DNA of 64,000 bases from Thalassotalea psychrophila (GTDB taxonomy: Bacteria; Pseudomonadota; Gammaproteobacteria; Enterobacterales; Alteromonadaceae), in NCBI RefSeq assembly GCF_031583595.1, contig NZ_CP134145.1:3348001-3412000 (forward strand), in the 5' to 3' direction. A program made the position numbers and the translations under genes. The notes beneath the pieces are model-generated. The model ran no database searches. It was not told the origin of the DNA and saw nothing but the letters and a program-made list of their open reading frames with translations. Positions within the stretch are counted from its first letter, which is position 1. Every line of letters starts with the position of its first letter. Below are positions 33,777-41,307 of this stretch, in pieces.

Positions 33777-35976
33777 AGGCGTTTGTATAACCGTATTGAT
33801 CGTAATATCCAGAGAACTCTTCATAGTCGATGGCTTTTTGTAAGTCGACTTGGTTCAACACAACGCCGCCAATGTTTAAATTGGCTTGATTTAGGCGTTT
33901 TAAGCTTGCTTTTATTTGGCTTTCTTTAGTGCTTGCTGCCTTTATTACGTATAAGGTGGCGTCAGATTGTTTCGCTACGATCATGGCATCACTTACCGCG
34001 AGTATTGGCGGTGTATCAATAATAATTTTATCGTAGCGCTGTCTTAAGTCATGAATTAATTGCTTAAACTGATTTGAAGCCAGTAATTCTTGCGGGTTCG
34101 GTGGTAACGTGCCGGCAGGCAGCACATCTATGTTACTTTCTTTGTCGGTAGTTATGCACTGCTCTAACGTGTTGTTACCGGCAATAAAATCAGAAAGGCC
34201 AGGGCCTTTAATTTTGAAGTTTTTCGCCACTTTCGGTTTACGTAAATCGGTGTCAATAATAATGGTTTTTTGTAATTGACCAACGGCAAAGGCTAAATTA
34301 GCGGTCACTAAGGTTTTACCTTCACTGGGGATTGTTGAGGTAATTGATACCACTTGCACGGTGTTATCAAGGTTTAACAATTGTAAACTGGTTCTTAGGG
34401 TGCGCACCGCCTCAGAAAAGGCATGGTCGTCACCGGTAAAGAAATGATAATGTTCGACTTGCTCGGCAAATTGTTGCTGTTGTTTTTTAGTTTCTAAATT
34501 GCTGCCCACCAATGGCACTATGCCTAATAAATTTTGATGTAATCTGGTTTCTATATCACTAACAGAACGTATGGTGCTGTTAAAGGCTTCAAGTAATAAG
34601 GTGGCGCCTACGCCAACCATAACGCTTAACATAAAGGCTAATACTACAATCAACTTTTTATTTGGCTTAGCTGGTGAATAAGGCACAGTTGCTGGATCAA
34701 TAATACGCCCTATTGAGGTTTCAAATCCTTGTAGCTCGGCGGTTTCTTTTAAGCGATTAAAAAATGCTTGGTAAAGCTTATCATTGGTATCTACGTCTTG
34801 TTTTAACTCTCGGCGCGTACTATCAACTCGAGTAAGTTTTTGATACCTAACTTTTGCCTCAGCAAGCGCATTTTCAGCTTGTTTTGTTTGTTTTTGTGCG
34901 GTGCGATAGTCACTGCCAATACTAGCGATTAAACGGCTGATTTTATTGTTGATGTTGTCTAACACTTTATTTAACTCGGCGTTAGCGGCGATCATTTTAG
35001 GATGCTTGAGCCCGTAGGTTAGGCTTAATTCAATAATTTTATTTTCAACGTCGAGCTTTTGTTGGTGCACTATTTTTAAATTTGGATGATTAAGCACTTC
35101 AGGCAAATTAGCCAGTGTTTCTTGCTCGTCTTTGCTGGCATTTAATAGTGCGTAAATGTTTCCTGTTTGCTCTTCAACTTGTTTAGCTGTTAATACATTT
35201 TTTGAAAGCTGTTCAATTTCTTTCGCCGCCAAGCTTTTAATGCCGCCTAAATCGACTAACGAGTTAGCTTCTTCAAAGTCTTGTAGTTTGTCTTCTGAGG
35301 CAATTAATTTTTCTTTTAATCCTGCTAAAGAGTGATTTAACCATGTTGCAGACTTTTCTACTCGCTGTAAATTAACGTCCATGTGGTTGTTAATATACGC
35401 TTTGGCAATTGCATTGGCAGCCAATGCGGCAAATTCTGGATCTTCGGATTGAAATGAAATGATCACCAATTCAGTTTTAGAAATGGGCGATGCTGACATA
35501 CCACCTAAAACGTAGCCAACAATGCCATCAAATTTATTTTGCTGTTGCTGTTCTTTCGTTACAGGCTTACTTGGCGGTGGCGGATTTAACAACTCTTTAA
35601 ATGCCTGCCAACGGCTTTTAGGCTTCGGCGGTTGATTGAATAACGGATGTTCAACAAGGTTCAGGTCGCGCACTACTTTTTCAGCAATAGGTGTAGAGGT
35701 AATAATTTCTAGCTGAGTGTAGTAATACTCTTGGCGCGAGTCGCCTTCATTATAAATATCGTTTAGTTCAACTACCTTTGATTGCTCTTGTTCAATAAGC
35801 ATAGTGCTACTAGCAACGTAAATAGGCGTACGTGATTGGGCAAAAATGATCGCAAATAAAGTTACCACTACAGACAACGCGATAATGCGCCATTTACTGC
35901 GATAAATAATTTGCCACAAATGTTTTAAATCGATTTCGTCATTAAATGATTCTTCTTTGGAAAACTGCTCAGCCAT
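33775..35976 (-). CDS. Wzc/GumC-type chain-length determinant and BY-kinase (second copy)
   Basis: A 733-residue membrane protein. A first TM near residue 35 (IIALSVVVTLFAIIFAQ) precedes the Wzz domain, a long periplasmic coiled coil follows, and a second TM is at about 445 (LIVVLAFMLSVMVGVGATLLL). The kinase has Walker A SITSTIPSEGKTLVTANLA, Walker A' IIIDTDLRKPKVAKNF and Walker B IIIDTPPILAVSD, with tyrosines at the C-terminus (YEEFSGYYDQYGYTNA). It controls polymerisation in the vps-like block. AGGGA precedes the start. The cognate phosphatase is not in this block; the Wzb at 14848 could serve both. Confidence 0.93.
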   Translation of the reverse strand: MAEQFSKEESFNDEIDLKHLWQIIYRSKWRIIALSVVVTLFAIIFAQSRTPIYVASSTMLIEQEQSKVVELNDIYNEGDSRQEYYYTQLEIITSTPIAEKVVRDLNLVEHPLFNQPPKPKSRWQAFKELLNPPPPSKPVTKEQQQQNKFDGIVGYVLGGMSASPISKTELVIISFQSEDPEFAALAANAIAKAYINNHMDVNLQRVEKSATWLNHSLAGLKEKLIASEDKLQDFEEANSLVDLGGIKSLAAKEIEQLSKNVLTAKQVEEQTGNIYALLNASKDEQETLANLPEVLNHPNLKIVHQQKLDVENKIIELSLTYGLKHPKMIAANAELNKVLDNINNKISRLIASIGSDYRTAQKQTKQAENALAEAKVRYQKLTRVDSTRRELKQDVDTNDKLYQAFFNRLKETAELQGFETSIGRIIDPATVPYSPAKPNKKLIVVLAFMLSVMVGVGATLLLEAFNSTIRSVSDIETRLHQNLLGIVPLVGSNLETKKQQQQFAEQVEHYHFFTGDDHAFSEAVRTLRTSLQLLNLDNTVQVVSITSTIPSEGKTLVTANLAFAVGQLQKTIIIDTDLRKPKVAKNFKIKGPGLSDFIAGNNTLEQCITTDKESNIDVLPAGTLPPNPQELLASNQFKQLIHDLRQRYDKIIIDTPPILAVSDAMIVAKQSDATLYVIKAASTKESQIKASLKRLNQANLNIGGVVLNQVDLQKAIDYEEFSGYYDQYGYTNA

Positions 35977-35984
35977 ACTATTCC

Positions 35985-36554
35985 CTAAAAGAAACTTTGT
36001 TTAACGGTAATAATGTCGCCAGGACCCACTTTGGTATTAAATTTTACCAATGTTGCGGTTTGCTCAGGATCATTACTTTTGATCAAATATATTTTTGATT
36101 TTGAGGCGCGCTCGGTAAAGCCCCCTGCTAGTGTTACCGCTTTAGCCACCGTTAACCCTGGTTGGTATGGGTAAGCACCATCTTTTTTCACTTCGCCATC
36201 AATAAAAAAGGGCCTGTACTCTACTATGGCAACCGAAACATTAGGATTAATTAAATAATCGCCTTTTAAACCGTTATGAATGTTTTTTTCAAGTTCAACA
36301 ACGGTTAAACCGCGCACACTTATTTCGCCTAAAAATGGGTAGGTAATGTTGCCACTATCAGATAGCAAGGTTTGTTTACTTAACTCAGGCTCTCCAAAGA
36401 CTGTGATATTGATAGTATCGCCGGTATCTAATAAATAGCGATCAATTGCATTGGCATTACTGCTAACAAATAACAAAGACAGCGTGATAAATATAAAAGT
36501 ACAATGACTAAATTTACTTGATAACTTTGAAAAAACACGGAAAAAATTGTTCAT
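35985..36554 (-). CDS. Short Wza-type polysaccharide export protein (second copy)
   Basis: A 189-residue secreted protein. The signal peptide ends near NANA (residue 37). A Poly_export domain begins YLLDTGDTINITVFGEPELS and one SLBB-like module follows (FFIDGEVKKDGAYPY, KAVTLAGGFTERAS). There is no lipobox and the protein is half the length of Wza, as in the VpsM/OtnA/GumB-like short exporters. It lies 8 bp upstream of the kinase gene, so the pair is a functional unit for export through the periplasm. Confidence 0.88.
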   Translation of the reverse strand: MNNFFRVFSKLSSKFSHCTFIFITLSLLFVSSNANAIDRYLLDTGDTINITVFGEPELSKQTLLSDSGNITYPFLGEISVRGLTVVELEKNIHNGLKGDYLINPNVSVAIVEYRPFFIDGEVKKDGAYPYQPGLTVAKAVTLAGGFTERASKSKIYLIKSNDPEQTATLVKFNTKVGPGDIITVKQSFF

Positions 36555-36586
36555 AAATTTATAACTGAAGACTCTTAGGAAAATGG

Positions 36587-37822
36587 TTAAAAAGAAGCAC
36601 GAATACCAACTGCTATGGTGTTTCCTTCATACTCTACCGCATCTATATTACTTTTTCGCTTTGCATTTAACAATGATAATGACAAATCAATATTACGGTG
36701 CATTTGATAAGACATGGTTGCACTGGCAATGGTATTTTCATCTTCTCGTCTAGTGTCACCATAGCTGTCATCACTAAATTGAATACTTAATTTGGTAGCA
36801 ATGCGATCTAGCCATTGATGCTGCCACGACATGTTGTAGTTAGTATTTTCAATAGAGCTACCTTGGCCTTTGGTTTCAGATAACGAGCGCGACGTAGAAA
36901 AATCAAAATTTGAATAGGTTAAAGGCGTCCATAATATTCCAACTTGCCAACGTATACCGGATGTATCTCCCCAGCGGTCATCATCAAATGTTCTATCTGA
37001 ATAGCCAACTCTGGCATAACCAGTAGTAATTGAACTGCCCTGCCATTCTATCCCTAAAAATACACTGTTATCTTCGCTGTCTAAACTTGCTTGATTTGGC
37101 CTAGGTTTGTCATAACTTACCGTGCTGTGACTCGCACTAAAGGTAATTTTAGTGAATGCTCCGGTTTTATAATTGAACGTGCTGCCTATTTGGTTTTGTT
37201 GGTATTCACGATTAGCAGTGAAGTCTAATGAGTAGTCAAACTGAGGGATATTTAAGTCGTTTATAAAAACGCTGTCCCAGTTTACTTTTGAAAACTGATA
37301 ATCAATGTCAATATTAGCTTGAGCGGTTTTTGCGCCAAAACTGTATTTTGCTTTTGCGCTATATTGCTCAAAACCTGTTGGCTGCTTTAAAATACCAGCG
37401 AATCCGATAGAATAGCCTTTACCGCGCTGTTCGTAATCTCTTACATAGTCTGCTTGTAGGTTTAAGCGATGCTTACTGGCTACATTTAAGCTAGTTAATG
37501 CCGAAAAATTATGTGCGGTATAATTATCGTCACTACTTTGCCAATAGTTGTAATTGCTTAATTCGTAGCTTAATTGGTAGTGGTTTAGATTACGTGTTTG
37601 CGACAATTCAAACTTAGGAGCTATAGTGCTTATCCAAGAGTCTTGTTTGTTGTCGTCATTATCTAAGAAGTTGTCTTGGTAGCTAACTTGTCCAGCAACT
37701 TGTGGGGTGAATTTAAAATCACCAAGATCAAATTTCTGTGGTGTTATGGCGTAACTAGGTGCTATTGCAATGGCTTGCATTAGAAAAAGTAAAACAGCAG
37801 TAGATTTACCACAGAAGCCCAT
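36587..37822 (-). CDS. Outer-membrane beta-barrel protein of the vps-like operon
   Basis: A 411-residue protein with a signal peptide ending near PSYA (residue 25), repeated alternating hydrophobic/polar strands (YQLSYELSNYNYWQSSD, HRLNLQADYVRDYEQ, ATMSYQMHRNIDLSLSL) and a C-terminal GIRASF, the terminal-Phe signature for outer-membrane insertion. Barrels of this size are found beside short Wza-like exporters in exosortase and Vps-type clusters and may help extrude the polymer. No catalytic motif is seen. It lies 32 bp upstream of the exporter gene. Confidence 0.78.
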   Translation of the reverse strand: MGFCGKSTAVLLFLMQAIAIAPSYAITPQKFDLGDFKFTPQVAGQVSYQDNFLDNDDNKQDSWISTIAPKFELSQTRNLNHYQLSYELSNYNYWQSSDDNYTAHNFSALTSLNVASKHRLNLQADYVRDYEQRGKGYSIGFAGILKQPTGFEQYSAKAKYSFGAKTAQANIDIDYQFSKVNWDSVFINDLNIPQFDYSLDFTANREYQQNQIGSTFNYKTGAFTKITFSASHSTVSYDKPRPNQASLDSEDNSVFLGIEWQGSSITTGYARVGYSDRTFDDDRWGDTSGIRWQVGILWTPLTYSNFDFSTSRSLSETKGQGSSIENTNYNMSWQHQWLDRIATKLSIQFSDDSYGDTRREDENTIASATMSYQMHRNIDLSLSLLNAKRKSNIDAVEYEGNTIAVGIRASF

Positions 37823-38035
37823 TAACGCATTAAACCCTAAATATTATTATTAGCTTGTTTATATTATTTTTATTCGCACTTAAGGTACGTTTTTATGTCA
37901 ACATTACTTCCCTGTATATTGCGATATTAGCACGGTTAATGACAAGTTATCTACCCTTACAATTCGTTAAAAAAATGTAAACCCAAATATTAACATTGCG
38001 TTTTTTTCTATGTTTAACAGTTAGTTGTACATACG

Positions 38036-39466
38036 TCAAAATTTGGTAGTGGTTTTTATTGAATGTAGTCCGTAATTTGCAACCCAAGCGAGTGCTAAAA
38101 TCACATGAAAATAGGCCACATTTGCAGGAGCTTGTAAGTTAAAGTCAACACTAATATGAATCAGCATACCTATAATGGCCATGGTGGTACCAAACCCTAG
38201 CCCTCTTAAAAATCGGCTGTTACGAGTGATCATTGCATTGATAGAAATGATCAAACAATACAGTACTAAAATCCCCATCCAGATAGTCGCCGGTAAACCG
38301 TACTCAGTAGTAAATTGAATGTAGTCGTTGTGGGCGTGATCATAAAATCCTTTTATATCATTGCCCTGTACTAATGGAAACGTTGAATAAAAACTGCCTC
38401 CACCGGTGCCTGTAAGCGGGAAAAACCTAATTAAATCTAACGAATATACATTTACCTCATCGCGTTCTTCGGTTTGCATACTTGTTTGTTCAAGTCTTTG
38501 TTTAACTTTGTCTAAACCAAAATAAGCACCCAATATAAAGGTATCAATAATCAACAGACTAATGATTAACCACATCAAGCTTTTACTTTTATACTTCATA
38601 AACTTATAGGCAATTATGCCCGTGATAGTGAGGGCAACAAAAAATGCAGTATTCCCCATACGTGAGCGTGTTAACACAATAGCAATAACCATAAGCGCTA
38701 AAGCGATTCTAAGTGCAACCTTACCCGACATTAATGTTTGTAAAAATTGAGCCAATGAATAACCTTTAGCTCTTAGTTTATTTTTGTCTAAGGTTGCCAC
38801 CAAAAAGCCAATACCAATAGATAAAGTAAGCATTAAAAAATTGGCGAAATGGTTTTTATAAACAAATGTTCCCGTAGCAATTTCACTATTCTTCAAGCCT
38901 AAAAATGGCGTTGCTTCAGCGTCAGATAGCGCAACAACAGCACCGTAAAAAGCTTGAAAAGTACCAGCGATAATTATGCATAACAATAATAATTTTAAAC
39001 GTTTAAAGTTATTAAGCAGCATTAACACACATAACATGATACAAAAATAACTAATGCCTTTTAATGTGGCTATTTGTGCTTGTACTGGATCTAAGGCAAT
39101 AGGTAACCAAGCGTTAATTTCACTTGGATTAAGGCTAGATTTTTGGATTAAATAAGAATTATAACTAACTACTTTGAGTAAATACTGAGGCAAAGGGACT
39201 AGCTGGATTATTTGATATATGACGAATCCGCCAATACCAACAATCAGCGGTAAATATGATTTAAATTGCTGCTTTATTTGCTCTACGGGATGGCTATAAA
39301 TGATAGCAATAACCATGGCAAAGCTGGAAAACTCCATTAATGACCATGCCCAAGGCCGATTTGAAGCAAGCGGTATAGGTAGCCACAACAGCAACACTAG
39401 CAATACATAAAAAACACTATTACTTAGTTTGGAGTTTTGATGAGTGGTATGCATTAATGACTGCAA
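38036..39466 (-). CDS. O-antigen-ligase/polymerase family membrane protein (VpsL/Wzy-C type)
   Basis: A 476-residue protein with about 12 membrane segments. Features of the Wzy_C superfamily are visible: FLGLKNSEIATGTFVYKNHFANFL in the middle and the large loop GTGGGSFYSTFPLV then DHAHNDYIQFTTEYG. The HAHNDY segment is strongly conserved in O-antigen ligases and polymerases. It probably polymerises or ligates the repeat units delivered by a flippase. It is upstream of the barrel gene, separated by 213 bp without a gene, so a separate promoter for the export genes is possible. Confidence 0.88.
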   Translation of the reverse strand: MQSLMHTTHQNSKLSNSVFYVLLVLLLWLPIPLASNRPWAWSLMEFSSFAMVIAIIYSHPVEQIKQQFKSYLPLIVGIGGFVIYQIIQLVPLPQYLLKVVSYNSYLIQKSSLNPSEINAWLPIALDPVQAQIATLKGISYFCIMLCVLMLLNNFKRLKLLLLCIIIAGTFQAFYGAVVALSDAEATPFLGLKNSEIATGTFVYKNHFANFLMLTLSIGIGFLVATLDKNKLRAKGYSLAQFLQTLMSGKVALRIALALMVIAIVLTRSRMGNTAFFVALTITGIIAYKFMKYKSKSLMWLIISLLIIDTFILGAYFGLDKVKQRLEQTSMQTEERDEVNVYSLDLIRFFPLTGTGGGSFYSTFPLVQGNDIKGFYDHAHNDYIQFTTEYGLPATIWMGILVLYCLIISINAMITRNSRFLRGLGFGTTMAIIGMLIHISVDFNLQAPANVAYFHVILALAWVANYGLHSIKTTTKF

Positions 39467-39522
39467 TATATTAATGACCTACTTTTTATTATTGAATAGA
39501 CAGAGTTTAAAACTGCTATAAT

Positions 39523-39542
39523 AAAGGCCCTAACGGGCCTTT
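39523..39542 (-). terminator. Intrinsic terminator-like hairpin
   Basis: Perfect 8-bp stem AAAGGCCC/GGGCCTTT with loop TAAC (plus strand), followed on the minus strand by TTTATTAT. It lies just downstream of the 39550-40140 gene and ahead of the ligase gene, so it may end or attenuate the two-gene leader transcript of block 3. Confidence 0.7.
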
Positions 39543-39549
39543 AGTTTGA

Positions 39550-40140
39550 TTAATTTCCAGAGGCTGTTTGTGCACTTATCCCTGCACCAGGTCCACCATT
39601 GCCATTGCCACCACCAAATGTTCCAGGAGGGATCGGCGCGCCTAAGTTTAATGATTTACGCTTTTGTATAAGTTGTTGTTCAGTTGTTAGGCTTGCTAGT
39701 TGTGTAGGTTTACTAGGTTGTAAGTTCAGTTCACTTTTCGCGGCATTTACAATCACAACATCTGTGTTGTCAGGTGCTTTTAAAGGTTTACCCTCACTAG
39801 CAATTTGTTGCTCTAACGCTTGTTTTGCTTGCTTATTTAAGTTGGCTGTTAACTGCTTTTGCTTACCACGTTTAATTTGTTTTTCTTGTACTTTTAAACG
39901 TTGTTTATCTTCTTTAGTTTCAACTAATACTACTGCTGAGTCTGTAACATAATTGCTTATATCTTCATTGTTTTCAGCTACTACTATGTTTGAATCTGTA
40001 GAATCTTCATTTTCACTCGATTCAACCTGTTCATAATCAGCAATTAATTGCACTTGCTCACCATTATTAACGGTAGAAATTGCGACCACCGACGATACAA
40101 AAAATAATGACAGCAAAAATACTCCGGTTTTACGTTTCAT
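39550..40140 (-). CDS. Exported low-complexity protein of unknown function
   Basis: About 196 residues from the ATG at 40138-40140, preceded by AAGGA. An alternative TTG start at 40182 has an even stronger AAGGAGG upstream and would add 14 residues. The chosen start puts a signal-peptide-like segment (GVFLLSLFFVSSVVAIST) at the N-terminus. The middle is charged, with probable coiled coil (ETKEDKQRLKVQEKQIKRGKQ, KQALEQQI); the tail is glycine/asparagine-rich (GGGNGNGGPGAG). I do not recognise a family. It follows the small Tat-signal gene and precedes a terminator, so the two form a leader unit. Confidence 0.6.
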   Translation of the reverse strand: MKRKTGVFLLSLFFVSSVVAISTVNNGEQVQLIADYEQVESSENEDSTDSNIVVAENNEDISNYVTDSAVVLVETKEDKQRLKVQEKQIKRGKQKQLTANLNKQAKQALEQQIASEGKPLKAPDNTDVVIVNAAKSELNLQPSKPTQLASLTTEQQLIQKRKSLNLGAPIPPGTFGGGNGNGGPGAGISAQTASGN

Positions 40141-40213
40141 AAAATCCTTCAACTTTTCATAGTTAACTTTTAAATTTAGCAAAGTACCTCCTTACCAAAT
40201 TTTATATTGTTTA

Positions 40214-40432
40214 TCAAAATCCTGATCGACAACGATGATGAGTAGGTCTTGTTGCACAAAATTTTGCTAAGGCATCAGAGTTTACTGCATGTGAGGTTTT
40301 AGGGCTCATTAACGTTGTTAAGGCAACTGGGGTAACAACCGCAAGCTTGCCGTACTTTTTTAAAAAGCTGCGACGAGTTTGTTCACATTCATCAACGTTT
40401 TCGTCTGTTTCGACATTTTTTTTATTATTCAT
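40214..40432 (-). CDS. Small Tat-signal protein at head of the vps-like operon
   Basis: Seventy-two residues. The twin-arginine signal is clear: TRRSFLKKYGKLAVVTPVALTTL, matching the S/T-RRxFLK pattern plus a hydrophobic stretch and SHA as a likely cleavage site. The mature part is only about 20 residues and contains two cysteines (FCATRPTHHRCRSGF). No function is known to me. As the first gene of block 3, next to the regulatory region, it could be an exported peptide, a modified peptide or a metal/heme-binding tail; none can be proved from sequence. Confidence 0.68.
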   Translation of the reverse strand: MNNKKNVETDENVDECEQTRRSFLKKYGKLAVVTPVALTTLMSPKTSHAVNSDALAKFCATRPTHHRCRSGF

Positions 40433-40493
40433 AACAACATCTACTTGGTAATTTTTATTGTTTTGCTTTGTTGTTTAGAGGTTTCAGAATTCC

Positions 40494-40511
40494 TGTTACA
40501 CAACGGTTACA
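40494..40511 (+). promoter_or_regulatory. Candidate operator, copy A
   Basis: TGTTACACAACGGTTACA. Two TTACA half-sites are 11 bp apart, and it matches copy C at 16 of 18 bases. It lies about 60-80 bp upstream of the Tat-signal gene start. Confidence 0.6.
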
Positions 40512-40540
40512 ATTGAAATTTACCATAAGGACAAGACCAT

Positions 40541-40558
40541 TGTAACTGCTTTGTAACA
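40541..40558 (-). promoter_or_regulatory. Candidate operator, copy B (inverted)
   Basis: Minus-strand TGTTACAAAGCAGTTACA. Same 11-bp spaced half-sites as copies A and C, opposite orientation. A further TGTAACA half-site follows at 40565-40571. Confidence 0.55.
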
Positions 40559-40607
40559 AAGATTTGTAACAGATGGATATTCGAAGGGAAATAACTTGAA
40601 AGAACTA

Positions 40608-40641
40608 AGCCATTAAAATAACTGCGATTATTTTAATGGCT
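40608..40641. promoter_or_regulatory. Perfect 14-bp inverted repeat
   Basis: AGCCATTAAAATAA and TTATTTTAATGGCT flank the 6-base spacer CTGCGA. It lies between operator copies B and C. It could be a terminator of a short untracked transcript or a regulator site; it lacks a T-run of the usual length on either side. Confidence 0.7.
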
Positions 40642-40757
40642 GACATCAGCATTTGAATTTTTTAAGGGAAAATATGCAGTAAAAATATAAACTCAAGGAA
40701 GGCAAAACGAGCAATAAACAATTCATATAAAGGTAAGTAAAACACCGTGAAACCCGC

Positions 40758-40775
40758 TGTTACACTACTGTTACA
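40758..40775 (+). promoter_or_regulatory. Candidate operator, copy C
   Basis: TGTTACACTACTGTTACA. The clearest pair of TGTTACA half-sites, 11 bp apart, about 175 bp upstream of the Hpt gene start. Confidence 0.6.
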
Positions 40776-40949
40776 CACGCTTACAATTACAGCGCCATCA
40801 TCATGGTATAGTCGAGAGTAAATAACTTGTTAGCGCTTTGTTTACATAAAATAAACACCAAACAACTCTCACAATTTTACAATAATGTGTGTTAGTTGCG
40901 GCTAGTCAGTAATAAGTTTGTTTCTTTACACAAAACATATTGAGAAGTA

Positions 40950-41297
40950 TTGATGATAAAAAATGCCAAAATTGATTTAACAGGCTTTTGGGAAGTTTTT
41001 GCCGATGATACGGACACAGCAGTTGAAGTTGTGAAGATGTTTTCTGATTATGCTCCCAACTTACTAGAAGAAATTGAAGTTGCCCTTACCGAGCTAAACG
41101 TAGAAGCGATGTTATTAAAAATTCATCAGTTGAAAGGAACTATCGCCTACTTAGGGTTTAACGAGGTATTCAACTTAGTGAAGAACATCGAAGCAAGTAT
41201 TAAAGAGCATGGGTTACCAAGCGGGGCCGGCGATTATGCTCACTTGAAACAAGAAATTATGACTCTTGAGACACATTTAGTACAAGAAGTTTTGTAA
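40950..41297 (+). CDS. Hpt domain phosphotransfer protein
   Basis: A 115-residue all-helical protein with the phosphorylatable histidine in IHQLKGTIAYLGF near residue 70, the conserved HxLKG(S/T) motif of histidine phosphotransfer domains. No other domain. It should shuttle phosphate between the hybrid kinase (42596-45058) and a response regulator of the same operon. It is first in the plus-strand signalling operon and is followed by the REC-EAL gene after 10 bp. Confidence 0.88.
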   Translation: MMIKNAKIDLTGFWEVFADDTDTAVEVVKMFSDYAPNLLEEIEVALTELNVEAMLLKIHQLKGTIAYLGFNEVFNLVKNIEASIKEHGLPSGAGDYAHLKQEIMTLETHLVQEVL

Positions 41298-41307
41298 GGT
41301 TAGTACC

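Larger units (their letters stand above)
40433..40949. promoter_or_regulatory. Divergent control region between block 3 and the signalling operon
   Basis: About 517 bp with no gene. It should carry both divergent promoters. It contains three copies of an 18-bp motif of TTACA direct repeats, one extra half-site (40565-40571) and a 34-bp inverted repeat at 40608-40641; all are listed separately. The AT-rich stretch 40800-40930 is the likely promoter for the signalling operon, but I cannot fix a -10 site. Confidence 0.6.
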
